A stretch of 59,481 nucleotides of DNA, from positions 1 through 59,481 of the forward strand of contig JAEVYS010000004.1 in the NCBI GenBank assembly GCA_023392635.1, written 5' to 3'. The position numbers were made by a program, and so were the translations under genes. This stretch comes from Actinomycetes bacterium (lineage in GTDB: Bacteria; Actinomycetota; Actinomycetes; Propionibacteriales; Propionibacteriaceae). Positions 52,406 to 59,481 of the stretch are shown one piece after another. Numbering within the stretch: position 1 is the first letter of the stretch; each line of letters opens with the position of its first letter. Under the pieces are notes generated by a model. The model made no database searches. It worked only from the letters and a program-made list of their open reading frames with translations, and was not told where the DNA came from.

Positions 52406-53911
52406 TCAGGACGCGGCACCTCCGGTGATCCGTCGCAGCCGACGGGAGACCCGCTGGCCGAAGGTCGGCTTGGGCTCGGACAGCTTCGCGACCTGCTTGC
52501 GCAGCTGGGCGACCTCGCGCTCCAGGTTCTTCGTCCTCGCGGTGGTGTCGGCGACCTTGGTCCGCACGGTGGAGAGGCGCTCGAGCACGTCGAGCTGGCG
52601 AGCCCCCGTCGGGATCAGGTCCGGCTGGTAGGCGCCCACCGTGCGCACCTCGTCACCACGCCGGCCCTGGTGCAACCACCGCAGCCGGGACGCGAGGTCG
52701 GCCGGGTCGAGGTGGGTGACGGGACGCACCGGAGGGGCGAAGCGGACGCGGCCGAGCGCGTCCTCGTAGGCGGCGTCGAGGGTCTCCCCGAAGGGCACCC
52801 CGTTGCGGCGCAGGAAGGCTTTCCAGGTGGCGTACGCGGTGGGCCGGAAAGCGTTGAAGGCGTCGAGGTCGGCCCGCGCGTAGAGGTCCGCGACGTCCAG
52901 CGACTCCCCGCCGGCGGTCCCGTCCGGGCCGAGCTCGAGGTAGGGAATCCGGTGGTAGCGGCACAGCTCGAGGGTGCGTGAGTCGTGGGCGAGGACGAAG
53001 GCCGGCGTCCCGGCGAGGAGGGCAGCGACGTTGCCGTGGATCCGGGTACCGCACGCGAAGTCCTGGCTCCGCAGGAAGTCCAGCCAGGGTGCCGGGTCGA
53101 TGATCACGCGGATCTTGTCCTCACGGCACAGGACGTGGTCGAGGCTGCCCGGCATGCCGTCGGGAGTGTCGAACTCCTCGCCCCACAGCAGCAGGCCGAG
53201 CGTGTCGTTGTCCTGCGCCAGGTAGGTCAGGTTCGGGTAGCGGGAGTAGTTGTGCTCGAGCAACGTCCGGGCCGCCGGGACACCCGGGGTGAGGTTGAGC
53301 GCGATGCGCGCGTCGGCGCCGAGGGGGCCGGCCGGACGCGCGACGACCGTCTCGGGCGGGCTGACGTGCAGCGACGGGCAGCCGATGATGTCGATGCGGT
53401 CCGGGTCGATGCCGAGATGCTCCAGGTAACCGGTGGTGAACTCGCCGCGGACACCGATGCTCTCGGAACGTTCGAGGACGGCACGCACGAACCGGCCGGC
53501 CGCCTCGTCGATGTCGGGACGCGAGTTGCGCGGGTCGCCGTCAATCGCGAGCTGGCCGCCGATGCCGGTCACCACCACCGGAATGCGCAGACCCTCGACC
53601 ACCGTCGTGAGGCGTCCCAGCGGCGTGAGGAAGTCGTCGCGGAAGGCGTTGGCCAGCGGCAGGACGACCATGTCGAACTCGTCGTTGATGCGGTCGATGT
53701 ACGCCTGGTCGACGCCGCGGCGCTCCGATCCCAGCGAGTCGACCACCAGCTCGGTGTCCGGCCCGACGAGCGTCCGGTAGACAGCGTCCTGGAAGAGCAG
53801 GTTGCCGGTGTTGGTGGAGAGGGTGCCCACGCCCCGGTAGGCGTGTGCGGCCTCGACTCCGACGGGCTGGTGGGGCGGACGACCAGCGCGGATCAGGATG
53901 CGGAAAGCCAC
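52406..53911 (-). CDS. Polysaccharide pyruvyltransferase-like protein with C-terminal coiled coil
   Basis: A 501-residue protein starting with GTG (AAAGG upstream). The first ~320 residues follow the CsaB/polysaccharide pyruvyltransferase fold: GVGTLSTNTGNLLFQDAV, DMVVLPLANAFR, VVVTGIGGQ and CGTRIHGNVAALLAGTPAFV, the last being the usual (x)RxHG(N/x)xAL motif. Such enzymes add ketal-linked pyruvate to wall or capsular sugars. The last ~90 residues form a predicted coiled coil (LDVLERLSTVRTKVADTTA, KNLEREVAQLRKQVAKL) and a basic tail. The coiled coil could drive self-assembly or membrane binding. No other capsule genes are adjacent. Confidence 0.88.
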   Translation of the reverse strand: MAFRILIRAGRPPHQPVGVEAAHAYRGVGTLSTNTGNLLFQDAVYRTLVGPDTELVVDSLGSERRGVDQAYIDRINDEFDMVVLPLANAFRDDFLTPLGRLTTVVEGLRIPVVVTGIGGQLAIDGDPRNSRPDIDEAAGRFVRAVLERSESIGVRGEFTTGYLEHLGIDPDRIDIIGCPSLHVSPPETVVARPAGPLGADARIALNLTPGVPAARTLLEHNYSRYPNLTYLAQDNDTLGLLLWGEEFDTPDGMPGSLDHVLCREDKIRVIIDPAPWLDFLRSQDFACGTRIHGNVAALLAGTPAFVLAHDSRTLELCRYHRIPYLELGPDGTAGGESLDVADLYARADLDAFNAFRPTAYATWKAFLRRNGVPFGETLDAAYEDALGRVRFAPPVRPVTHLDPADLASRLRWLHQGRRGDEVRTVGAYQPDLIPTGARQLDVLERLSTVRTKVADTTARTKNLEREVAQLRKQVAKLSEPKPTFGQRVSRRLRRITGGAAS

Positions 53912-54157
53912 GAGGCTGCCTTTCTCTCGTCGTGGCGCAGGGCACGCGCAAGCCGACGCCCGGACTCTACTGCGTAGGGGGCCGGCACGTCGTGTGTCGT
54001 CGGACGGCGAACGCCGCTTGACGCCTCCGTCCGCCGTCGCGGAGAATTCCCACCGGCGCCCGGCGAGCCGGACCGGTGTAGTCTGGGAGTCCGGTTGGTG
54101 CGGATCGTTCTAGAAGCGGATGAGTCCGGGCCGACTTTCCCGGAAGGTCACCCCGTC

Positions 54158-54892
54158 ATGTTCGACGAGGACACCGCGGTCCCTGCTTCGGGCACTTCCA
54201 CACGTCCTTCCACCCTGCGCGAAGCCGCGCCGGGTCCCGGGGACGCACCGGTGGATCCCCAGCACCTGATCACGTCGGTCGTCGCCCTGGCCGGCTCGCT
54301 CGGACGCCGTAGTCACGCGGGACTGACCATCCTCCTCGCCGACGGTGTGCCCGAGACCGTCGCGGCCACCGACGACATACCGGTCCGGGTGGACTGGCTG
54401 CAGCAGCAGCTCGGTGAAGGGCCGGCCTTCGACGGCCGCGACGTCGTGGTGAGTCCCGACCTGGCGTCGGACGGTCGCTGGCCCGTCTTCGGCCGGATGG
54501 TCGCCTCGGTGGTTGAGGTGCGCAGCATGGTCAGCATCGCGGTACCCTCCGGCGGGCCCAACCGCGCGATGCTGAATTTCTACGCCACCCTGCCCGGCGC
54601 GTTCAACACGCTGAACCTCGCCCACGCGAGGATGCTCGGCCGCTTCTGCGGCCCGACGGCCACGCAGCTGTGCGAGGCGCTGGCCACCGACGAGGCCGGC
54701 GCGGACCCCCAGCGCAGCAGCCGGCTTGCGACGGCCCTGGGCATGGTGATGGCGTCCTACCGGGTGCAGGCCGCCCCGGCGTTCGCCCTCCTTCAGGAGG
54801 CGAGCCAGTCCCACGGCACCGGCCTCTTCGACTTCGCCCTCGAGGTGGTGAAGAACGGACGCCTGCCACTGGCAGCGGTTCGCGCCGGCTGA
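54158..54892 (+). CDS. GAF-ANTAR transcription antitermination regulator
   Basis: A 244-residue protein with a GAF-like sensor domain at ~35-165 (SVVALAGSLGRRSHAGLTILLADG, RWPVFGRMVASVVEVRSMVSI) and a C-terminal ANTAR-like RNA-binding helix bundle (~185-240, LATALGMVMASYRVQAAPAF, LLQEASQSHGTGLF). Such proteins bind nascent two-hairpin RNAs to prevent termination when the GAF domain senses a signal. GGAAGG lies ten bases before ATG 54158; an upstream GTG at 54095 is less likely. It ends exactly against the convergent SRPBCC gene (TGA/TCA, no gap). The target RNA is not visible here. Confidence 0.85.
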   Translation: MFDEDTAVPASGTSTRPSTLREAAPGPGDAPVDPQHLITSVVALAGSLGRRSHAGLTILLADGVPETVAATDDIPVRVDWLQQQLGEGPAFDGRDVVVSPDLASDGRWPVFGRMVASVVEVRSMVSIAVPSGGPNRAMLNFYATLPGAFNTLNLAHARMLGRFCGPTATQLCEALATDEAGADPQRSSRLATALGMVMASYRVQAAPAFALLQEASQSHGTGLFDFALEVVKNGRLPLAAVRAG

Positions 54893-55546
54893 TCAGGAGC
54901 GGGAGGCGTTCCCCCCGAACAGGTCGTCGCGGCGCACCTGCGACTCCACCTCCGGGTTCGTGGTCGGGCCGAGGTCCGCCGCGCGCGCGGGCGCAACGCC
55001 GACATCGGGATCGCCTGCCGCGTCCGCATCCCGTGTATGGCCGGCGACCCGGCGGGGAGTCGACAGGTCGTCCATGTCGGCGCTGCCACGGAACTCCTCG
55101 GAGATCGCCCCCCGCCACGCGCCGCTCTCGGAGCCGCGGGACTCGATGAACTCCTTGAAGCTCTCCAGGTCGCGCTCGGCCTGGTTCTCCACGACATGCA
55201 GCTTGTCGCCCACCTGCTCGACGAAGCCGTCGGGCTCGAACTCCAGCATCAGGTGCACGTCCGTCTGGTCGGGACCGAGCTCGGTGAAAGTCACCTCTCC
55301 GGCGTTCGCTGCACCTTCGACCGCGGCCCACGCCACCTTCTGGTCCGGTACCTGCTCCAGGATCTGCGCCACCCACTCGCGCTTCACGCCGCCGATCTTC
55401 GCCACCCATTCCAGCTGGTCGTCGCCCATCTGCGTGACCCGCTCGACGCCGCCCATGAACCGCGGGAAGTCCTCGAACTGGGTCCACTCGTTGTAGGCGG
55501 TGCTCAAGGGGACGTTCACCGTGATGGTCTTCTCAACTCTGGTCAT
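54893..55546 (-). CDS. SRPBCC-family (START-like) protein
   Basis: A 217-residue protein. Residues ~1-145 form a helix-grip fold: VEKTITVNVPLSTAYNEWTQFEDFPRFM is the standard opening of the COG5637/cyclase-dehydrase-like family, and the following strands alternate as expected. The family binds hydrophobic ligands; enzyme activity is not implied. The last ~70 residues are disordered, acidic-to-basic and rich in Asp, Gly and Arg. GGAGG precedes ATG 55546. Divergent from the SDR gene at 55729; both are stress- or envelope-type proteins by family, which is only a general hint. Confidence 0.88.
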   Translation of the reverse strand: MTRVEKTITVNVPLSTAYNEWTQFEDFPRFMGGVERVTQMGDDQLEWVAKIGGVKREWVAQILEQVPDQKVAWAAVEGAANAGEVTFTELGPDQTDVHLMLEFEPDGFVEQVGDKLHVVENQAERDLESFKEFIESRGSESGAWRGAISEEFRGSADMDDLSTPRRVAGHTRDADAAGDPDVGVAPARAADLGPTTNPEVESQVRRDDLFGGNASRS

Positions 55547-55728
55547 GCCGTGCCTCCGTCTCCGATGCCGTGGGCCCTCGGCCCGCACTGTCGCGCCTCG
55601 CCGGCGACAGCGCATCCCTTCCCCTTACCCGGCGAATCGGGAACACATCCCTCCCTGTCGGTATCGAGTGGACGGCGGAGCCGGGGGTACTCGGTGGGCA
55701 GACACCCACGCACACCCTGGAGTTGACG

Positions 55729-56583
55729 ATGACCGACCTAACGAGCATTCCCGAGCAGCAGCAGGAGTGGCCCGGGACCGAGGCCGAACTCCGGCCGCGC
55801 CCCGACCACGGCGAACAGAGCTGGACAGGTCGCAACCGGCTGACCGGAAAGCGTGCACTGATCACGGGCGGGGACTCCGGCATCGGTCGGGCGGTCGCCA
55901 TCGTCTTCGCGAAGGAGGGCGCGGACGTGGCGATCGCGTTCCTGCCGGAGGAGGGGGCCGATGCTGCGGAGACCGAGCGGATCGTGACCGAGGCGGGCGG
56001 GCGCTGCGTGCTGCTGCCCGCCGACCTGCGCACCGCCGAGGCGTGCGCCGCCGTGGCCGATGGCGCCGTCGCCGGCCTCGGAGGGGTGGACGTGCTGGTG
56101 TGCAACGCCGGCTTCCAGAAGACCTACGACGAGCTGGAGAAGTTCCCGCCCGACCAGATCGAGCGCACCTTCGCGACGAACGTGTTCTCCACCTTCTGGC
56201 TGGTGCAGTCGCTGGCGGCCGGACTCGGTACCGGCGGGAGCGTGATCGTCACCACCTCGATCCAGGCGTACAGCCCCTCCAGCCACCTTCTCGACTACGC
56301 GGCGACGAAGGCAGCGCTCAACAACCTCACCGTGAACCTGGCCGGCGAGCTCGGCGAGCGCGGGATCCGGGTGAACGCGGTTGCGCCGGGACCGATCTGG
56401 ACACCGCTCATCCCCGCGACGATGGAGCCGGAGAAGGTGAAGGGCTTCGGCGCCGACACCCCGCTGGGCCGCGCGGGCCACCCGGTGGAGGTCGCGGCCG
56501 CCTACGTGTTCCTCGCCTCGGACGAGGCGAGCTACGTCAGCGGCACCGTGATCGGAGTCACCGGCGGCAAGCCGGTGTTCTGA
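55729..56583 (+). CDS. SDR-family oxidoreductase (general-stress type)
   Basis: A 284-residue short-chain dehydrogenase. Cofactor loop TGGDSGIGRA, CNAG, Ser in VTTSIQAYS and Tyr/Lys in YAATK are all present, and PGPIWTPLI is the usual substrate loop. The ~40-residue N-terminal extension with Pro/Glu (WPGTEAELRPRPD) and the GDSGIG loop fit the YhdF/YdaD-like group of stress-induced SDRs. ATG 55729 follows GGAG. Upstream in-frame starts are rejected because they would overlap the divergent gene's regulatory region. Substrate unknown. Confidence 0.92.
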   Translation: MTDLTSIPEQQQEWPGTEAELRPRPDHGEQSWTGRNRLTGKRALITGGDSGIGRAVAIVFAKEGADVAIAFLPEEGADAAETERIVTEAGGRCVLLPADLRTAEACAAVADGAVAGLGGVDVLVCNAGFQKTYDELEKFPPDQIERTFATNVFSTFWLVQSLAAGLGTGGSVIVTTSIQAYSPSSHLLDYAATKAALNNLTVNLAGELGERGIRVNAVAPGPIWTPLIPATMEPEKVKGFGADTPLGRAGHPVEVAAAYVFLASDEASYVSGTVIGVTGGKPVF

Positions 56584-56591
56584 GGCGAAGC

Positions 56592-56610
56592 GAGGCTCGG
56601 GCCCAGCCTC
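56592..56610. terminator. Short hairpin between convergent genes
   Basis: GAGGCT and AGCCTC form a 6-bp stem with a 7-base loop in the 79-base gap between the SDR and Rpf gene ends. It may be a bidirectional terminator. There is no T-tract. Confidence 0.35.
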
Positions 56611-56662
56611 CCTCGCCCCTGCCGCACCTCGACGCGGGACTCCTGGGGTGGGGTGGTCGGGG

Positions 56663-57433
56663 TCAGGCGCAGCCGCCCCAGGGACGCGTGCCGCGCTTGG
56701 CGTAGAGGCGGTTCGCCACGGTGATCTGCTCGGCCTTGCTGGCCTTGTGCGGGTAGGACGCGAAGTCCCGGCCGTGCACGCTGCGCCAGGTGGCGAGGTT
56801 GAACTGGAGGCCGCCGTAGTAGCCGTTGTGGGTGTTGATGTGCCAGCGGCCGCCGGACTCGCACTTCGCGATCCGGTTCCACATCTTCAGGTGCTTGAGG
56901 TTGAGCTTGGGGCCCTTCGTCCCGACCTCGACCACCTGGACCACCGGAGCGACCAGCACCACCTCGCCGACCAGCTGGCGGCTCTTGACCTTCCCGTTCA
57001 CCGTGGTGACCTTGTAGGTGCGGTCGGAGGATCCGGGCTGCCCTGCGACGAGGATGTGGCGGACGCCGCGCTTGAGGGTTGGGTTCTTCCGGATCACCGT
57101 GCTGAACGGCACGACCTCGGCGAGGACCGTCTCGCTGGTGACGCTGACCCGGTAGATCCTGACCTTCATGCCCTTCTTCAGCCTCGTGGCAAGGGAGGGC
57201 TTCACCCGGTCGAACTCGCCGAGGGTGATGCCCTGTTCGGCCAGCAGGCCGCCGACCGTGGTGGCGGTCGTCCGCACCTTCTTCCGGGGGGACACCCCGT
57301 CCTTGATGGTGAGGGTGCGGGTGACCGTCGCCGTGGTCACCACGGCGGTGGCGCCGGACGGCGCCGCGGTGGCTGCGGCAGGGGCCGGGACCACGAGTGT
57401 GAGGACGAGGAACGCCGTCGCGATCAGCTTCAT
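56663..57433 (-). CDS. Resuscitation-promoting-factor-like muralytic protein
   Basis: A 256-residue secreted protein with RpfB-type layout. The signal peptide (KLIATAFLVLTLVV, cleavage near AATAA) is followed by one DUF348 domain (~45-100), a G5-like domain (~110-175) and a C-terminal transglycosylase-like Rpf domain with catalytic Glu192 in AKCESGG, then GGLQFNLATWRSV. Rpf proteins cleave wall glycan and promote regrowth of dormant actinobacteria. RpfB usually has three DUF348 repeats; here there is one. ATG 57433 is preferred over the upstream ATG at 57475 because it starts the signal peptide and has GGAAG before it. A CTGAGA/TCTCAG inverted repeat lies upstream. Confidence 0.92.
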   Translation of the reverse strand: MKLIATAFLVLTLVVPAPAAATAAPSGATAVVTTATVTRTLTIKDGVSPRKKVRTTATTVGGLLAEQGITLGEFDRVKPSLATRLKKGMKVRIYRVSVTSETVLAEVVPFSTVIRKNPTLKRGVRHILVAGQPGSSDRTYKVTTVNGKVKSRQLVGEVVLVAPVVQVVEVGTKGPKLNLKHLKMWNRIAKCESGGRWHINTHNGYYGGLQFNLATWRSVHGRDFASYPHKASKAEQITVANRLYAKRGTRPWGGCA

Positions 57434-57489
57434 CTGGGTTCTTCCGCCGGAGGACAGGTCAGGTCGAGCTGGCATGAGGGTCGTTCATT

Positions 57490-57516
57490 CTGAGAGAAAC
57501 GTCAACGACTTCTCAG
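57490..57516. promoter_or_regulatory. Inverted repeat upstream of the Rpf gene
   Basis: CTGAGA and TCTCAG are perfect arms separated by 15 bases, 57-83 bases before the Rpf start. On the minus strand a TTGACG box lies inside the loop, so a regulator bound here could block or support transcription. The CTGAGA half sites could also form an RNA hairpin in the leader. Confidence 0.4.
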
Positions 57517-57561
57517 GAATTGCTTAGCTTGGCTCCGACGCCCGAGGCGCTTCCGGCGGCC

Positions 57562-58395
57562 TCAGGCGAGCAACTCCTCCAGGACCCGGACCACGCCCTG
57601 CTCGCGGTTGGACGGCGCACGATGACGGCTGGCCCCGACCACCCGCGGGTGGGCGTTGCCCATGGCGAAGGAGTGCGTGGCCAGGGCGAGCATCTCCAGG
57701 TCGTTGAGGTAGTCGCCGAAGGCCATGGTCTGGTCGGGCCCGACGCCCAGCGAGCGTTGCAGCGCACGCACGGCGACGCCCTTGTCGACGGCGGGGTCCA
57801 TGATGTCCATCCAGTGCTCGCTCGACATCACGACCCGCAGCGGGGCGAGTGCGGGCGCGAGCACCGCCCGGCTGCCGCGGGACGCGCCGACGGCGTCGTG
57901 GATGGCGAACTTCAGCGGCTCGTCGTCGACGACGCCCAGGTCCTCGACGACCTGGAGGGTGGTGTAGAAACGTCCGGCCTCATCGAGGAAGGCCGGTGCG
58001 TCCTTCTCCACGTAGGCACAGTGCCGGCCCGACAGCACCAGCCCCAGGTCGAAGGCGTCGGCCAGCCCTCGCACCACGCCCACCACGTTCGCCGCGGCGG
58101 CCGGGTCGACGGTGCTCGAACTGACCTCGCGTCCCTCGCTCACCACGAAGGCGCCGTTCTCGGCGATCAGCGCCGGGCCGTGCCCGGCCCGCCCGAACAT
58201 GGCGGCCAGCGCCGGGTACTGGCGTCCGCTGGCGACGGCGAACACCACCCCGCGGTCGGCGAGGCGGTCCAGCAGCGGCCAGAAGCTGTCCGGGATCGCC
58301 CCCTCGCCATCGAGCAACGTGCCGTCCAGATCGGCGACCACCAGGCGGATGTCCGCGAGCCTGGGGCGGTCGGCCAGCTGTTCATCGGTGCGCAT
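57562..58395 (-). CDS. Cof-type HAD phosphatase
   Basis: A 277-residue HAD-IIB hydrolase. The nucleophile motif is VVADLDGTLL, motif II VASGR, and motif IV GDYLNDLEML. The C2-type cap lies between the second and third motifs. Such enzymes dephosphorylate sugar phosphates, cofactors or pyridoxal phosphate. ATG 58395 has AAAGGA five bases before it, so the longer upstream frame is rejected. It follows the SorC-type regulator by 75 bases on the same strand. Together they would fit a sugar-catabolic locus that continues to the right. Confidence 0.92.
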   Translation of the reverse strand: MRTDEQLADRPRLADIRLVVADLDGTLLDGEGAIPDSFWPLLDRLADRGVVFAVASGRQYPALAAMFGRAGHGPALIAENGAFVVSEGREVSSSTVDPAAAANVVGVVRGLADAFDLGLVLSGRHCAYVEKDAPAFLDEAGRFYTTLQVVEDLGVVDDEPLKFAIHDAVGASRGSRAVLAPALAPLRVVMSSEHWMDIMDPAVDKGVAVRALQRSLGVGPDQTMAFGDYLNDLEMLALATHSFAMGNAHPRVVGASRHRAPSNREQGVVRVLEELLA

Positions 58396-58470
58396 GACGT
58401 CCTTTCGACAGGGGTGTGCGGGCGTGCCGAAGGGTGGCGGCACGGCGTCGGGTGGGGGTGGACGGGGAAC

Positions 58471-59424
58471 TCAGGCGAGGAGCAGTTCCGCCGTCGGCTC
58501 GTCGGTGATGAGCACGTCCAGGTAGCCCCCGAGGATGGCGGCCCGGATCGCCGTCGCCTTCTCCTCCCCCGCAGCGATCCCGATCACGTGCGGCATCGCC
58601 GCCAGTTCGCCCAGGTCCATGCCGATCCGGCGGTCGGACGTCGCGCGTGGCACGACCTTGCCGTCCGCGTCGAACCACTCCCCCAGCATGTCGCCGACGC
58701 CACCCAGCTCGGCGATGGAACTGATCACGGCCGGGGAGTACAGACCCGACCGCACCGAGCTGCCGGTCGCCTGGGTGCCGCCGACGCCGGTGATGGTGGC
58801 CACCGCCGTCCGGGAGAGTTCGAGCACCCTGGTCACCGAGGTGTCCTGTCGCAGCGCGTCGGCGGTGGCCGGGGAGTTGACCACGAGGGGTGCCGGGATC
58901 AGTTGCAGGTGCGCCTGGATGCCGTTGCCGGTGGCGAACACCTCCCTGGTGTAGCGATCGATGCCCCCGGCGACGGACGCGAAGGTGACGCCCTCGAGCG
59001 ACTCCGAGCGGATGCTGAACAGCACGTTCATCACCGTGTCGCCCCAGCCGAAGCCGATCACCGCGCCCGGCCGCAGGTAGCGCTCGAGGTAGCCGGCGGC
59101 AGCGATCGCGATCCGCCGGTTCACCGTGAGTGCCACCGTGTCGGTCGCCCTCCGAGGCACCACCAGAGCATCCTCCAGCCCGAACCGTTCGCACAGGCGG
59201 CGGCTCAGCCCCATGGTGGCCAGGATGGTCGGGTCGATCGAGATGCGCACCACGCCGGTCTCCCGCGCCTCCTGCAGCAGTCGTCCCACGGTCGCGCGGG
59301 AGGTCTTCATTCGCTCGGCGATGTCGGCCTGGGTCAGGCCGTCGATGTAGTAGAACCAGGCAATGCTCGCGAGCGCGGTCGTCCGCTCCTCTGGCATGAC
59401 CTCGTCGTGCCGTCCTCGCTTCAC
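58471..59424 (-). CDS. SorC/DeoR-type sugar-binding transcriptional regulator
   Basis: A 317-residue regulator. The N-terminal helix-turn-helix is GLTQADIAERMKTSRATVGRLLQEA (~29-54), followed by the sugar-isomerase-like effector domain with GWGDTVMNVL, the GAxxG region (SVAGGI) and the closing GEEKATAIRAAILGGYLDVLITDE, a strong SorC signature. Such regulators respond to a phosphorylated sugar. The GTG at 59424 is used; ATG 59397 is an alternative. The gene lies 57 bases from the right edge, and the HAD phosphatase follows it. Confidence 0.93.
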   Translation of the reverse strand: MKRGRHDEVMPEERTTALASIAWFYYIDGLTQADIAERMKTSRATVGRLLQEARETGVVRISIDPTILATMGLSRRLCERFGLEDALVVPRRATDTVALTVNRRIAIAAAGYLERYLRPGAVIGFGWGDTVMNVLFSIRSESLEGVTFASVAGGIDRYTREVFATGNGIQAHLQLIPAPLVVNSPATADALRQDTSVTRVLELSRTAVATITGVGGTQATGSSVRSGLYSPAVISSIAELGGVGDMLGEWFDADGKVVPRATSDRRIGMDLGELAAMPHVIGIAAGEEKATAIRAAILGGYLDVLITDEPTAELLLA

Positions 59425-59481
59425 GTGCCCGTCCTGACCTCGGTCCCGCCCCAGTAGTGCCCGTGGCCCCGCGGCACCCCC

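Noticed and set aside
54890..54895. TGATCA formed by two abutting stop codons as a regulatory palindrome
   Set aside because: It is explained by two convergent genes ending without a gap; no further symmetry surrounds it.
1..59481. tRNA, rRNA, CRISPR or insertion sequences
   Set aside because: No cloverleaf with GTTC-type T-loop, no regularly spaced repeats, and no transposase or terminal inverted repeats were recognised by eye; short non-coding RNAs could be missed.

Overview
The window is about 59.5 kb of GC-rich (roughly 70%), densely coded DNA from a Gram-positive actinobacterium. The signs are GTG/TTG starts, many 4-base ATGA overlaps, a resuscitation-promoting factor, GAF-ANTAR and NERD proteins, TAGxxT -10 boxes directly before start codons, and a REP13E12-type HNH gene. 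A member of the Propionibacteriales would fit, but that is a guess. I saw no rRNA, tRNA, CRISPR array, insertion sequence or origin. No gene-free stretch exceeds 300 bases; the longest are about 250 bases (53912-54157) and 205 bases (21518-21723).

Layout. (1) 1-2757: end of a sugar ABC-permease operon cut by the left edge, followed by a PfkB kinase. (2) 2934-5696, minus strand: a COG2085-type NADP oxidoreductase, a GT4 glycosyltransferase and an aldo/keto reductase. (3) 5753-20690, minus strand: a 15-kb chain of five large, translationally coupled genes. The first is a PhoD-like metallophosphatase, the second a beta-rich DUF6603-like protein, and the last three are large proteins of unknown function. 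This is the least explained part of the window. (4) 20783-27371: a small membrane protein, then a TIR-transmembrane-beta-propeller protein and a DUF4062-STAND-TPR protein that together look like a sensing or defence pair. (5) 27375-33495: a LacI repressor divergent from a GH13 alpha-glucosidase and its ABC importer (lipoprotein plus two permeases, no ATPase), with a recognisable promoter and tandem operators. (6) 33513-37152: a frameshifted HNH gene, small hypothetical genes and a NERD protein. (7) 37158-45764: an MFS exporter with a large extracytoplasmic insert and its TetR regulator, an M20 amidohydrolase, and an ABC-like ATPase / YhgE-Pip / TetR operon. (8) 45816-52400: a probable ether-lipid (alkylglycerol) locus with an SDR reductase, alkyl-DHAP synthase, a fatty-acyl reductase-HAD fusion, and two ferritin-like/acyl-desaturase-like paralogues of which one has lost its metal ligands. 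(9) 52406-59424: polysaccharide pyruvyltransferase, GAF-ANTAR, SRPBCC, SDR, Rpf-like factor, Cof-type HAD phosphatase and a SorC-type regulator running to the right edge.

How the parts work together. Region 5 is a self-contained, repressor-controlled alpha-glucoside uptake and hydrolysis unit that must borrow an ATPase from elsewhere. Region 8 can plausibly make fatty alcohol, swap it into acyl-DHAP and reduce the product, giving ether lipids that the diiron protein might modify. Region 3 is coupled tightly enough to be one functional module. Its role cannot be read from the sequence beyond a predicted phosphoesterase and a lipid-groove-like or repetitive beta structure.
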